Source: Promethearchaeota archaeon (GTDB lineage Archaea; Asgardarchaeota; Lokiarchaeia; Sigynarchaeales; SOKP01). From it: a stretch of DNA of 58,585 bases. Under the pieces are notes generated by a model. The model was given only the letters and a program-made list of their open reading frames with translations. It did not search any database and was not told the origin of the DNA. Positions 1-8,166 of this stretch are shown piece after piece. The first letter of the stretch is position 1. Every line of letters begins with the position of its first letter. The position numbers and the translations under genes are program-made. The stretch covers positions 1-58,585 of the forward strand of contig JAUXAJ010000002.1 of NCBI GenBank assembly GCA_030620005.1. The letters are read 5' to 3'.

Positions 1-2
1 GG

Positions 3-134
3 ACGACGGGAAGTCACGCCTTTGGAGATAATGTAAGACCTAAAGAGATTCTCGCGAATATCTTTCGGCAGTTGTCGATGAATGAGGAAACGATCTCCGA
101 GAGGAAGGAATCTCCTTCCTTTAGGAAGGAGTAG
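3..134 (+). CDS. tnpB: C-terminal end of IS200/IS605-family TnpB (OrfB), cut by window edge
   Basis: This is the last 43 codons of a reading frame that enters from the left edge and stops at TAG 132-134. It contains GSHAFGDNVRP, the usual tail after the zinc-finger/RuvC part of IS605-type OrfB (TnpB) proteins. TnpB is an RNA-guided nuclease that sits inside these elements. The catalytic RuvC residues lie outside the window, so activity cannot be judged. A perfect hairpin overlaps the stop codon, as is typical of the right end of such elements. A truncated TnpB start lies at about 23.9-24.2 kb, but the two pieces are far apart and need not belong together. Confidence 0.75.
   Translation, partial: TTGSHAFGDNVRPKEILANIFRQLSMNEETISERKESPSFRKE
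112..131 (+). other. Hairpin at the TnpB 3' end (IS right-end / omega-RNA scaffold type)
   Basis: CTCCTTCC at 112-119 pairs perfectly with GGAAGGAG at 124-131 around a TTTA loop, directly before the TnpB stop. IS200/IS605 right ends carry such a hairpin; it is recognised during transposition and forms part of the guide RNA scaffold. The segment just downstream of it, from about 135, would be the guide region if the element ends here. Confidence 0.6.
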
Positions 135-231
135 TTCAAGAGAATTTCAATACTAAGTCATTAGAATATCAAGAAAGATTAATATCTCAACTAATAATGA
201 TCATCACAGACCACATGTTGACTTCTTTATT

Positions 232-681
232 TCAAATTTCTTTGGTCATTTCAAATGTTATACCATAATTTTCGTTATATACCTTACTTACTTTTTCATA
301 ATTTAATTTCTGATAAAATTTTATCGCGTCAATGCTCGCATTTAGAATTAGTTTCGTGATACCTCTTTCTCTTGCTAAACTTTCAATGGCATTCATTAAT
401 TTGGTACCCATTCCTTTTCCATGATGTTTCGGATCGACAAATACGTTCCCGACATGATCATTTTTAAGAGTTGCTGTACCCAAAATTACATCTTGTTCAG
501 TAGCAACTAAAAAATCTCTTTCTTTAGAAAGTTCAACCATTTTTTCAGGTGTGAAAACATCATACATGTATTTTATTACTGACTCAGGATAACTCTTACT
601 GTTTATTTCGATTAACGCCTTTCTAATTATAGAAGCTGCTTTTACCGCATCTGACTTTTTAAACCTTCTAATTGTTGCCAT
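232..681 (-). CDS. GNAT-family N-acetyltransferase (left copy)
   Basis: This 149-residue protein is a single GNAT fold. Such enzymes move an acetyl group from acetyl-CoA to an amine; the substrate is not visible here. The acetyl-CoA pyrophosphate loop HHGKGMG is at residues 86-92, after the strand GNVFVDP. The C-terminal part (FYQKLNYEKVS) is the usual last GNAT segment. It aligns without gaps over most of its length with the GNAT at 2599-3051, and both sit beside MFS sequence, so they are paralogues from a segmental duplication. Unlike the right copy, this one keeps the second glycine of the CoA loop. It ends at TGA. Confidence 0.85.
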   Translation of the reverse strand: MATIRRFKKSDAVKAASIIRKALIEINSKSYPESVIKYMYDVFTPEKMVELSKERDFLVATEQDVILGTATLKNDHVGNVFVDPKHHGKGMGTKLMNAIESLARERGITKLILNASIDAIKFYQKLNYEKVSKVYNENYGITFEMTKEI

Positions 682-734
682 TTTTTTACGTACTTAAAAG
701 TTTTATTTTTTTAATTTAAGAAAAAAAAGGAATT

Positions 735-902
735 TTATAAATATTTGCTCTTAACTCTCATGATTAGAGCTAAAATTACTATCGTCGTTCCGATCAATAT
801 GAACTCGAGGTTTAAGTTCAATGCTACCAGAATTCCTATGATTGGATGAAGAATGGCTTTCATCAGTTTTAATGGAAAGAATGTGGGAATAAGAGCTATA
901 TT
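735..902 (-). pseudogene. Relic: C-terminal tail of an MFS transporter
   Basis: The reverse strand stays open for about 55 codons and encodes two hydrophobic helices. The segment HPIIGILVALNLNLEFILIG matches the last two helices of the intact MFS protein at 3096-4349 (YPIVGLLVTWNLNYTFIILG). There is no start codon and the frame meets TAA at 903-905, so only the tail remains. Its place directly upstream of a GNAT gene mirrors the intact MFS-GNAT pair at 2599-4349, which marks it as part of a decayed duplicate. Confidence 0.7.
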
Positions 903-930
903 TTATGAACTAAATTAAAACATGTAAAAA

Positions 931-1060
931 ATTATTATTTAAATAAGCGATTTTAATGAATTTGAAATATATAATTAATTTTAATATGACTCAAAATTAT
1001 TGTTTATTAAGAGAAAAAATTTAAGTTCAAATTATTATTTAAAAAAGCGATTCGAATGGA
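931..1060 (+). promoter_or_regulatory. Direct repeat in the GTPase leader, copies exactly 100 bp apart
   Basis: ATTATTATTTAAATAAGCGA at 931-950 recurs as ATTATTATTTAAAAAAGCGA at 1031-1050, and both copies are followed by a similar segment with an ATG (956 and 1056). The second ATG starts the GTPase gene. The TTTAAATA core resembles an archaeal TATA box, so the repeat may be a duplicated promoter and start region. The upstream ATG opens only a 22-codon frame. Confidence 0.5.
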
Positions 1061-1574
1061 ATCAAAATTAAAAAAAATAGTCGTTGTTGGGGATGGTGGA
1101 GTGGGAAAAACAACCATGTTGCATCGATATATCAAGAATGAGTTTCTCGTTGATACTAAAATGACAATAGGCGTGGGATTTTTCCAAAAATATGTTTCTT
1201 TAGAAGATGGAAGAAAAGTTTACCTCCAGCTTTGGGATTTTGGTGGTGAGAAGCATTTTAGAGCTTTTTTGGATAGCTATGTTTTAGGCGCAAATGGCGC
1301 TTTATTATTATTTGATCTTACATTAATGAAAACACTTAATCAAATAGACAATTGGGTCAAAATCGTACGTAAATACAATTCCACCCTTCCAATAGTGTTT
1401 ATCGGTTCTAAATGTGATTTGAAGGAGAAAATCTCTGTATCAGATGATTATGCCCTACAATTTAAAGAAAAGTACAATTTTTTTGAATACATTAAAACAT
1501 CGTCAAAAACAGGAGAAAACATTGAAAAAGTTTTTGAACTCATAACAAAAAAGGTTATAACTACTAAAAGCTGA
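1056..1574 (+). CDS. Ras/Rab-like small GTPase, DFGG subgroup
   Basis: This 172-residue, single-domain GTPase has the P-loop GDGGVGKT at residues 12-19. Its G3 motif is DFGGEK at 61-66 where Ras proteins have DTAGQE, so Glu stands at the catalytic Gln position. G4 is SKCD at 118-121, a variant of NKxD, and G5 is SSK at 149-151. There is no C-terminal cysteine box for prenylation. The G3 motif is shared with the GTPase at 49238-49768, suggesting a subfamily. Altered catalytic residues may mean slow intrinsic hydrolysis or dependence on a partner. The gene lies inside the decayed left GNAT-MFS-ROK copy, between the MFS and ROK relics and on the opposite strand, so it probably inserted there. 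Confidence 0.9.
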   Translation: MESKLKKIVVVGDGGVGKTTMLHRYIKNEFLVDTKMTIGVGFFQKYVSLEDGRKVYLQLWDFGGEKHFRAFLDSYVLGANGALLLFDLTLMKTLNQIDNWVKIVRKYNSTLPIVFIGSKCDLKEKISVSDDYALQFKEKYNFFEYIKTSSKTGENIEKVFELITKKVITTKS

Positions 1575-1584
1575 AAATTTTATT

Positions 1585-1692
1585 TTATATCACAATTGAG
1601 TTATTTTCAAATTTATATTTAACTAAAGCTAACGCACCTCTAAGCCTAATATCATCCTTTAACCTGGTCAATTTTATTTTTGGAGGATAATT
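1585..1692 (-). pseudogene. Relic: C-terminal tail of a ROK sugar kinase
   Basis: The reverse strand encodes about 35 residues including LRGALALVKYKFENNSI, nearly identical to the end of the intact ROK kinase at 5209-6213 (LRGALALVKYKSENNSI). Only the tail is left, with no start. It lies between a GTPase gene and the methyltransferase gene. Its order relative to the GNAT and MFS copies on its left matches the right-hand cluster, which supports one segmental duplication followed by decay. Confidence 0.75.
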
Positions 1693-1702
1693 TAAATTGG
1701 AT

Positions 1703-2578
1703 TTAAATTGCTTTAAATTTCTTTAATGCTGTAATTAACAATCCACCGGCAACTCTCGATCCAACACCTAACATGTTTTTGTTTGAATCAAATTTTTCCT
1801 CGAAATCAAGAAATTCCTCATAATTTTTCCTGTTTTCTAATAACTTTTTCAATAGTTTATTCTCTATACCACTTGCTAAAGTGCCAGGAGCAGATATTTT
1901 TTCAATAACACAATCATATTTTTCTATTAGATTTCGAATTTCATCTGGAGTGAATGCGTGCCAATTAATGGGCATTACTTTAGAATCTGCATTTATCAAC
2001 TCCTCATTTTTCTCAAGAGTTCCTGTCTTGTATATTTCTTTAGAAACCGTTAATTTTCCAAAATGTTTTAATTCAAAACTTGTGCCCCCTCCAAAAATAA
2101 TTCCAGTTCTATTGGAAACACATAAAATTAATCGCTCTTTAGTGACCCTTAAAAGCTCACTTAAGGCAAATTCATAATTTTTATAACAATATGAAAGAGG
2201 AGAATCAAAACATATTACGAGATCAAAAGAGTTTGATTCAAATTCAAACCCTTTGCAAATATCCCCTCTTATAAAAGATATGTTGTTTATATTATTATTT
2301 TGAGAAAATTCCTTCGCAATTTCAATCATTTTATCGGAAATGTCTAAATGAACTACTTCATGTTCATCTTGCGCTAAATATATTGAAAATCTTCCTGGAC
2401 CTGCACCAGCATCCAAGATTTTTAATTTTGATCGGCCATTCAAGCATCTTTTTATTTCTCTCCATAATAAATCCGTGTGTATTTGCTTATGAGGATCGTT
2501 CTTTTCTCTCATTAATTCTTTTTTACCAACTTTATTCCAAAATTCTCTTAATAGTGATTTTAATTCACTTTTGCTCAT
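1703..2578 (-). CDS. SAM-dependent class I methyltransferase
   Basis: This 291-residue protein has a Rossmann-type methyltransferase core. The SAM-binding motif I is ILDAGAGPG (ending near residue 62), the ribose-binding acidic residue is in HLDIS (Asp79), and FDLVICFDSPLSY near residues 118-130 forms the motif IV strand. The C-terminal 100 residues are family-specific and give no clue to substrate. It belongs to the Methyltransf_11/25 type that modifies small molecules or lipids. It lies just downstream of a GNAT gene on the same strand (20-base gap) and may be cotranscribed with it. The gene separates the two copies of the duplicated GNAT/MFS/ROK region. Confidence 0.8.
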   Translation of the reverse strand: MSKSELKSLLREFWNKVGKKELMREKNDPHKQIHTDLLWREIKRCLNGRSKLKILDAGAGPGRFSIYLAQDEHEVVHLDISDKMIEIAKEFSQNNNINNISFIRGDICKGFEFESNSFDLVICFDSPLSYCYKNYEFALSELLRVTKERLILCVSNRTGIIFGGGTSFELKHFGKLTVSKEIYKTGTLEKNEELINADSKVMPINWHAFTPDEIRNLIEKYDCVIEKISAPGTLASGIENKLLKKLLENRKNYEEFLDFEEKFDSNKNMLGVGSRVAGGLLITALKKFKAI

Positions 2579-2598
2579 TCTTAATCATCTCATCTTGA

Positions 2599-3051
2599 TC
2601 ATTTTAATTTCTTGGTCATAATACATGTAATGCCATGTGGACCTGAATCTTGCTTCTTTTTTTTCTTATACTCTAATTTTTTGTAAAAATTTAAAGCAGT
2701 AATGCTTGCTGCTAACTTTACCTTCTTTATTTTCTTTTCTCTTGCTAAACATTCAATAGCATTCATCAATTTTGTATTTATTCCTTTATAATGATATTTT
2801 GGATCTATAAATACAGACCCAATATAATCATTAATTAAAGTGGCAGTTCCTATTACGATAAAATCTTTCTCAGCTACAAGAAATTCTCGCTCTTCAGATA
2901 ATTCAATCATTCTTTCTGGCGAATGATTATCATATAGGAATTGAATTACAGAATCAGGGTAATCCTTACTGTTTACTCCTACTAAAGCGTTTCTAATAAG
3001 GCACGATTCCTGTTCAGCATTATTTTCATTAAATTTTCTAATTATTATCAT
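2599..3051 (-). CDS. GNAT-family N-acetyltransferase (right copy)
   Basis: This 150-residue GNAT protein is a paralogue of the one at 232-681, colinear from the first residues through GTATL, the FIDP strand and FYKKLEY near the end. It differs at the acetyl-CoA loop: YHYKGIN at residues 86-92 replaces HHGKGMG, so the second glycine of the Q/RxxGxG/A signature is lost. This may weaken cofactor binding or reflect relaxed constraint. It is followed by the methyltransferase gene and preceded by the MFS gene with a 44-base gap, all on one strand, consistent with an efflux-plus-modification operon. Confidence 0.83.
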   Translation of the reverse strand: MIIIRKFNENNAEQESCLIRNALVGVNSKDYPDSVIQFLYDNHSPERMIELSEEREFLVAEKDFIVIGTATLINDYIGSVFIDPKYHYKGINTKLMNAIECLAREKKIKKVKLAASITALNFYKKLEYKKKKKQDSGPHGITCIMTKKLK

Positions 3052-3095
3052 AGTAAGCTAAATTTAATATGTTTTAATTAATTCAAAAAAAATTT

Positions 3096-4349
3096 TTAAT
3101 TTAGATCTTCATTTTTAACAAATGATATTAAGACTAATGAAATCATAGCGATACCGAGTATTATAAAAGTGTAATTTAAATTCCAAGTTACTAATAACCC
3201 AACTATGGGATAAGTTACGGAACGCACGATACACACCATCATGCTTATCGTACTGATGACTGTAGCTCTGTTTTCCGTCTCGATATTTTTATTTATTGCG
3301 CTAACAAATATGATATTTCTTGACATTCCAAATCCTATGACAATTAGTATTAAGACGATGCTAATTGGAGCAAAATGGATCAAAGCCATTAATATAAATC
3401 CCACGCCGGGTATCAATGTATATATCTGCAGAAATCGTTTCTTATTACTAAAACGCTTTTCTAATTTTGGAACAACAATCGTAAATAGAATTTGAGAAAG
3501 CGTCATTGAAGTCGCAATGAATCCAAAAAAGAATAATGGAACACTTAAATCATCAAGATAAAGTTGATACATCCAAATAAGATAAAATATCAAGATATCT
3601 GCTAAAAGCATATCCAGCGATAGTGTCTGGAGAACTCTATTATTCTTTAATAGTGTAAATCCTGATTTTATTACCTCAATGTATTTTTCTGATTTTCTTT
3701 CTAAATCGTGATTTGGTTCTTTAATGGTAATAGCAATGAATGTCGCAATAATAAAAGGTATGAATGTTAATTGCACTATTCTTGGTAATGGTAAAATTAA
3801 TGTTAATAATGATCCAACAGGTGCCGCAGTCGTTAATCCTATTAACATCATGCTCTGAATCCTTGCCATTATTTTCTTCATGTCTTCGGTTCGATCAAGT
3901 TTTCTCAATGTATCATAAACTATTGCTTGATCTGTTCCAGATATCAAGGCAACTCCAAATCCCCATAACGCTTCACCAATTGCAAATATAAATATATTTG
4001 GAGTGCTCCCATAAATCAACACGGCTAATGCTATAATGAGACCTGATAAGCAAAGTGAAAGTTTTCTACTCAAGTAATCAGAAACAGCACCGCAAGGTAT
4101 TTCGAAAACAAGTATCATGAATGTAAAGAAACCTTGCAACATCATGACTTCAAAGAATGTCAATCCTCCCCAATCGAGAAAAAAGGGCATTAATATACCT
4201 GTCATCATGTGGAATCCAATGAAAAATTGAAATAAATACAACTTCCAAATATTTGGCTGAAATATTTGTTTATTGACTTCCAAACCTATTTGAGATTGAT
4301 TTATTTCTTCTTCCTTTTTTTCTGCTTTTTTTTTTTTTAAAATGTGCAT
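3096..4349 (-). CDS. Major facilitator superfamily transporter
   Basis: This 417-residue polytopic protein has about twelve hydrophobic segments. The cytoplasmic loop between helices 2 and 3 carries the MFS signature GAVSDYLSRK near residues 87-96. The N-terminus before helix 1 is an unusual Lys/Glu-rich tail of about 30 residues. A Shine-Dalgarno-like AAGGTTG precedes the ATG. The substrate cannot be told; drug or sugar transport are both possible, and the linked ROK kinase slightly favours a sugar or a sugar-like compound. A relic of a second copy lies at 735-902. Confidence 0.88.
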   Translation of the reverse strand: MHILKKKKAEKKEEEINQSQIGLEVNKQIFQPNIWKLYLFQFFIGFHMMTGILMPFFLDWGGLTFFEVMMLQGFFTFMILVFEIPCGAVSDYLSRKLSLCLSGLIIALAVLIYGSTPNIFIFAIGEALWGFGVALISGTDQAIVYDTLRKLDRTEDMKKIMARIQSMMLIGLTTAAPVGSLLTLILPLPRIVQLTFIPFIIATFIAITIKEPNHDLERKSEKYIEVIKSGFTLLKNNRVLQTLSLDMLLADILIFYLIWMYQLYLDDLSVPLFFFGFIATSMTLSQILFTIVVPKLEKRFSNKKRFLQIYTLIPGVGFILMALIHFAPISIVLILIVIGFGMSRNIIFVSAINKNIETENRATVISTISMMVCIVRSVTYPIVGLLVTWNLNYTFIILGIAMISLVLISFVKNEDLN

Positions 4350-4400
4350 TTTTTCAACCTTTTTTGTATCGTTTAAATTTATTATAAAAAATGAAAAAAA

Positions 4401-4739
4401 TTAGCACGAAAGTAATTCGGCTTTCAATTGTGCAATATATTTTTTTCGGACTTTCTCAGATATTTGACTGACATCAACACCTCGAGAATTAAACACATCT
4501 GGAGGCTTGTTTTCAAATAAGGCGAGGATTATGATTAAGGCATTTTTCACTAAAGTTTTATTTTCAGAGAATTTCAGCTCATTCATCACGCTCCTTATAG
4601 AAAGACATTTCTTGATTTCTTTTTTTTCTTCATTACTCTTAATTTTTTGAGATAGAGAAATTAATTTCGTGTAGTAATCCAATTCAGGAATTTCTTCAAA
4701 GCTCGAATCCAATCTTTCTTTATTTTTTAATTCTGCCAT
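4401..4739 (-). CDS. Hypothetical protein, 112 residues, helical
   Basis: I do not recognise this protein. It is charged and mostly helical by composition, with a central hydrophobic stretch NALIIILALF near residues 66-75 and a terminal Cys. It sits upstream of the MFS gene on the same strand (51 bases) and downstream of the ROK gene after a long gap. No counterpart is visible in the decayed left copy of this region, where a GTPase gene and intergenic DNA occupy the equivalent place. Confidence 0.55.
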   Translation of the reverse strand: MAELKNKERLDSSFEEIPELDYYTKLISLSQKIKSNEEKKEIKKCLSIRSVMNELKFSENKTLVKNALIIILALFENKPPDVFNSRGVDVSQISEKVRKKYIAQLKAELLSC

Positions 4740-5208
4740 TTTTTTTTACCTAATTTTTTTCTTATTTTTAATTTTTGTGAAATATAAAAAATTTTATTAA
4801 TAATAGAAGATTTCAATGAATTTCTGGGAAACAAAGCGAAAAAATGAGATGCTAAAGGCATGACCCGTATTTAAGGATGATTAATCCTTTTTTTAGAGCA
4901 TTGTAGAGAAAATAAGTAGTGAAATCGTTGATATCAGATTAATAATATAGGAATTCTATTATAATGTAATAGGCATTCCAATCATGGTAAATGCACTAAC
5001 AATATAATTGAGATGGAATATTCTATACATGATTTTTTTCCCATTCCATTTCTTTATTTCATTTACCATGCGTATCAACAAAATTTTTATTATAATTAAT
5101 AGATTAAGATTCTTTATAAATTTAACGCACGAGAAAGTTAATCATGATGTATGAAGTGGGAAAATAGTGGGATCCCAAGAAAGATTTCTCAAAAATAATA
5201 TTTTCGTT
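4740..5208. other. Gene-free stretch with a spaced inverted repeat
   Basis: No convincing reading frame is seen on either strand. CATGGTAAATG at 4983-4993 is repeated in inverted orientation as CATTTACCATG at 5060-5070. The similarity extends weakly inward, because each arm also carries an ATGGAAT-type segment at a slightly different distance. This could form a long imperfect hairpin, a pair of regulator sites, or the remains of an inverted duplication. Confidence 0.35.
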
Positions 5209-6213
5209 CTATTTTAGAATCGAATTATTTTCTGATTTATATTTAACCAGAGCTAACGCCCCTCTAAGTCCTACTTCATCCCCCAACGATGTCACTTTTA
5301 TTGTAGGAGGATTATTGATTGTAAATCTAATGGGATTTTTTTCAAACTGTTCTATTAGGGGAGGAATTATTTGTCCTTTATCTTTCATCATTGCTCCACC
5401 AAAATATATGCTCTTGCAATCATAAAAATTATTGACGAGCCCTATTCCCACTTTAGAATAAAACACGCAATCATCCACGATTTTCTTGGATAGCTCGTCC
5501 CCTTCTCGTGCTGCTTGGAGCACTTCTTTTGCTGTAATTATAGATTTATCTCCCTCGACAATTTGCATCAGTTTTTCTGAATTTAATGTTCCTTCTGCCA
5601 GAGCATCCAATGTTCTATTTCTTACTCCCGTTCCTGAACTATATACTTCCCAACAACCATGGGCACCACAATTACACTCAAACGTGCTTCTTGGGTCGAC
5701 CAAACCATGTCCAACTTCTGCAGCGTTCCCACCTTTTCCAAGTAAAAGATGCCCCCCACTCACGACACCAGCACCTATACCAGTTGACATTGTAATATAA
5801 ACAAGATTATCTTTTTCAAGTTCATCTGCTTCAAAATAATGCACACCTAATACAGCGCCATTACAATCATTAATTAAATATATTGGAATATTTGGAAACT
5901 TTTTTTCAATGGGTTCTTTTAGGGGTATAACTTTAAAGCCTAAATTCGCGTTGTTGAAAACTTCGCCTTTAGTCATGTCAATAGGTCCTGCTGTGGCTAA
6001 ACCAATCCCTATAATCTGCTCAATTTCAATACTATTTTCTGATAATATTTTTGATAACAATTGACATACTGAATTGCTGATTGAATGCATGGTCTCTTTT
6101 AATGTTTCCATGCTTTCACTTATAATGTTCTTTTCTTTTAAATCTGCCGTGCAAATTGCCACACGTATCCACGTGCCACCAATGTCCAGTCCAACGATAA
6201 ATTTACCATTCAT
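5209..6213 (-). CDS. ROK-family sugar kinase (glucokinase-like)
   Basis: This 334-residue protein has the ATP phosphate-binding motif DIGGT at residues 10-14, the catalytic Asp in LINDCN (Asp116) and the ROK zinc site. The zinc ligands are His169 (in GHG) with Cys180, Cys182 and Cys187 in CNCGAHGCWE. The ROK family phosphorylates hexoses or N-acetylated hexoses with ATP; there is no N-terminal helix-turn-helix, so this is a kinase rather than a ROK repressor. The gene ends at TAG. A near-identical C-terminal tail survives at 1585-1692. Nearby MFS, methyltransferase and acetyltransferase genes suggest uptake and modification of a sugar-like compound, which is inference. Confidence 0.9.
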   Translation of the reverse strand: MNGKFIVGLDIGGTWIRVAICTADLKEKNIISESMETLKETMHSISNSVCQLLSKILSENSIEIEQIIGIGLATAGPIDMTKGEVFNNANLGFKVIPLKEPIEKKFPNIPIYLINDCNGAVLGVHYFEADELEKDNLVYITMSTGIGAGVVSGGHLLLGKGGNAAEVGHGLVDPRSTFECNCGAHGCWEVYSSGTGVRNRTLDALAEGTLNSEKLMQIVEGDKSIITAKEVLQAAREGDELSKKIVDDCVFYSKVGIGLVNNFYDCKSIYFGGAMMKDKGQIIPPLIEQFEKNPIRFTINNPPTIKVTSLGDEVGLRGALALVKYKSENNSILK

Positions 6214-6304
6214 TTTTGCTCAAACAATTTCTTTCATTGGATATTAATATAATAAATTTTATGTCTTTTAAAGCTTTAAAAATCATTGATATACAATTAA
6301 AAAA

Positions 6305-7108
6305 TTAATAATAATTGAAAATTATGGAATCCTCATCGACCAATTTTATAAATTTTTTCAAAATGAGTTGCTTTCTTTTATCGTCTATTGCGTAAACATA
6401 ATACTGTGAGGGAATTCTCGCTATAGAATAGAGCTGAACGATATTTGGTTTAATTCGCTTAAAGGCGCTTGCCAAACTCTTGATATTTTTTATATTGTCG
6501 TTAGATATGAAATCCTTTCGATAAGAGTTATAAATCAAGCATTGTATAGCCAACAAGTTATTTTTTGGCATTTCATTTTTTAATTTAATAAGTGAATCAA
6601 TTATTACTTCAAGATTGGGCACATCTTCGTGTGGAATATTTGTTCTTTTAAAGTCAGCTTCAGTTCCAGCGTCCAATTTGGCTAGTACGAAATCGAATTG
6701 CTTGACTCCATCTCTAATCTCATCCAAATAAAGAGTGCTAGAATTCGTGAATAAGGTTAATCTTGGTTTATCTTTTATCCATTTTATTTGGTCTCTCACA
6801 TCACATGCAATTTGATGATAATCTAGTAAATTTTCGTTTAATGTAGGCTCACCGTAATAGCCTGTAAAACTCATGCTATTTAAATGTGGAACATGTTTCA
6901 AGATTGATACTAATTCTTTTCTAAAACTCGTTGTTGGAGGAAGTTTAACTCTATATTCCGGAGAAACTAAATTTTCTCTCTTAGTTAACCCAATTTCACA
7001 ATATACGCAATTGTAAGTGCAAATTTTATGATTAGATAAAATATTTATCCCTAAAGAGAGGCCTAATCGCCTTGATTGAAAAGGGCCATATATATACTTT
7101 CTTGGCAT
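6305..7108 (-). CDS. Radical SAM protein, COG0731-like
   Basis: This 267-residue protein begins with YGPFQSRRLGLSLG and then CTYNCVYC, with the cluster cysteines at residues 30, 34 and 37 in the CxxxCxxC spacing that binds the SAM-cleaving 4Fe-4S cluster. The start matches a widespread radical SAM group labelled COG0731, named after wyosine synthetase but mostly uncharacterised. It lacks the N-terminal flavodoxin part of TYW1, so the wyosine assignment should not be carried over. It follows the alpha/beta hydrolase gene after 3 bases on the same strand, so the two are likely cotranscribed. Confidence 0.82.
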   Translation of the reverse strand: MPRKYIYGPFQSRRLGLSLGINILSNHKICTYNCVYCEIGLTKRENLVSPEYRVKLPPTTSFRKELVSILKHVPHLNSMSFTGYYGEPTLNENLLDYHQIACDVRDQIKWIKDKPRLTLFTNSSTLYLDEIRDGVKQFDFVLAKLDAGTEADFKRTNIPHEDVPNLEVIIDSLIKLKNEMPKNNLLAIQCLIYNSYRKDFISNDNIKNIKSLASAFKRIKPNIVQLYSIARIPSQYYVYAIDDKRKQLILKKFIKLVDEDSIIFNYY

Positions 7109-7111
7109 TAT

Positions 7112-7894
7112 TTAGTTTGTATCTTTAAGTTTTTTTAGAAAGTCTTGGATTGCTTTATTAATCTCGTCAGGTTTTTCGACCATTGCCATGTGTCCAGCGT
7201 TTTCGATTAAAATGAGCTCAGAATTCTGTATTTTATCGTGAGAGTATTTCGCGTATTTTGGAGGCGTTAGATTATCAGCTGTACCACAAACTATTAAGCA
7301 AGGAACGCTGATGGAATTCAATTTATTAAGGATATCAAACTTATCGCAAATACTGAAGTCTTGATAAGAAACTTCGGGCTTGATTTTTGAGGTTTCGTTT
7401 ATATAATTGTCAATAATTTCTTTAGAAGTTTTCCGATAAAAGGCACCCCTGGGCATGGATTTTAAAAACTCTTGAAAATTATTCTTAAGAGAATCGAGAA
7501 TTAATGGACTAACGCGTAGACGACCGCCTGTTCCACATAGAATTAGAGCCTTAACATCATTCGGATATTTAAAATAATATGATTGACCAATAGCTCCGCC
7601 TAAAGAGTGACCGCATAAAATGACACCTTCATAATTTAAAGAATCAACAAGCTTTTTAACCACGTCAACATATAATTCAAGCGAAAGTATTGAAAATTCA
7701 TCAGATCGAGCGTGGGAAGGTAGATCAATGGAAATAATGTCAAGATCAATATTCATGTCAAACTGGTTTTTCCAAATGTTTGAGCTTCCTCCAGAACCAT
7801 GTATAAAAAGTAAAGCTTCTTTGTTTTCTTCTGAGATTAAGTTTTCTTTTAATTCATAAAAAATATTTTTATCATTGTATCTTATATACGGCAT
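7112..7894 (-). CDS. Alpha/beta-hydrolase fold protein
   Basis: This 260-residue protein has all marks of an active alpha/beta hydrolase. The oxyanion-loop motif HGSGG is at 32-36, the nucleophile elbow GHSLGG at 95-100 gives Ser97, Asp207 lies in CGTADNLTPP and His235 in ENAGHM. The cap region between residues 120 and 190 is short. Such enzymes cleave esters, lactones or C-C bonds; the substrate is unknown. The gene is first in a two-gene unit with the radical SAM gene downstream. Confidence 0.87.
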   Translation of the reverse strand: MPYIRYNDKNIFYELKENLISEENKEALLFIHGSGGSSNIWKNQFDMNIDLDIISIDLPSHARSDEFSILSLELYVDVVKKLVDSLNYEGVILCGHSLGGAIGQSYYFKYPNDVKALILCGTGGRLRVSPLILDSLKNNFQEFLKSMPRGAFYRKTSKEIIDNYINETSKIKPEVSYQDFSICDKFDILNKLNSISVPCLIVCGTADNLTPPKYAKYSHDKIQNSELILIENAGHMAMVEKPDEINKAIQDFLKKLKDTN

Positions 7895-7937
7895 AATTTT
7901 TCACTAATATTTTAAAAAATTTGATTGCTAAAATAGT

Positions 7938-8057
7938 TCACGAATACGCGTTTGATTCCGTGTTAATTAGAGAAATTTGACTTGAAGCAACTGCTAACCA
8001 AAAGGACGCAATAATAATTATAATTATAATGAGGTTATTAACTCTTTGAATACTCAT
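7938..8057 (-). CDS. Possible small single-span membrane protein (39 aa)
   Basis: A short reverse frame starts at ATG 8057-8055 and ends at TGA 7940-7938. It reads MSIQRVNNL, then seven isoleucines and ASFWLAVASSQISL, one plausible membrane span. GGTAAA lies just before the start. It fills the otherwise gene-free gap between the hydrolase and the DUF362 gene. Its low complexity and short length make it uncertain. Confidence 0.3.
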   Translation of the reverse strand: MSIQRVNNLIIIIIIIASFWLAVASSQISLINTESNAYS

Positions 8058-8166
8058 TTTACCAGCGTCTTTGTAATTATATATGTTTTGTCTACAAATC
8101 TATTAAGTTATCTAATTTATTAAATTTTAGTCGTCTTTTTCGTAACCTACGATATATTGAAAAAAG

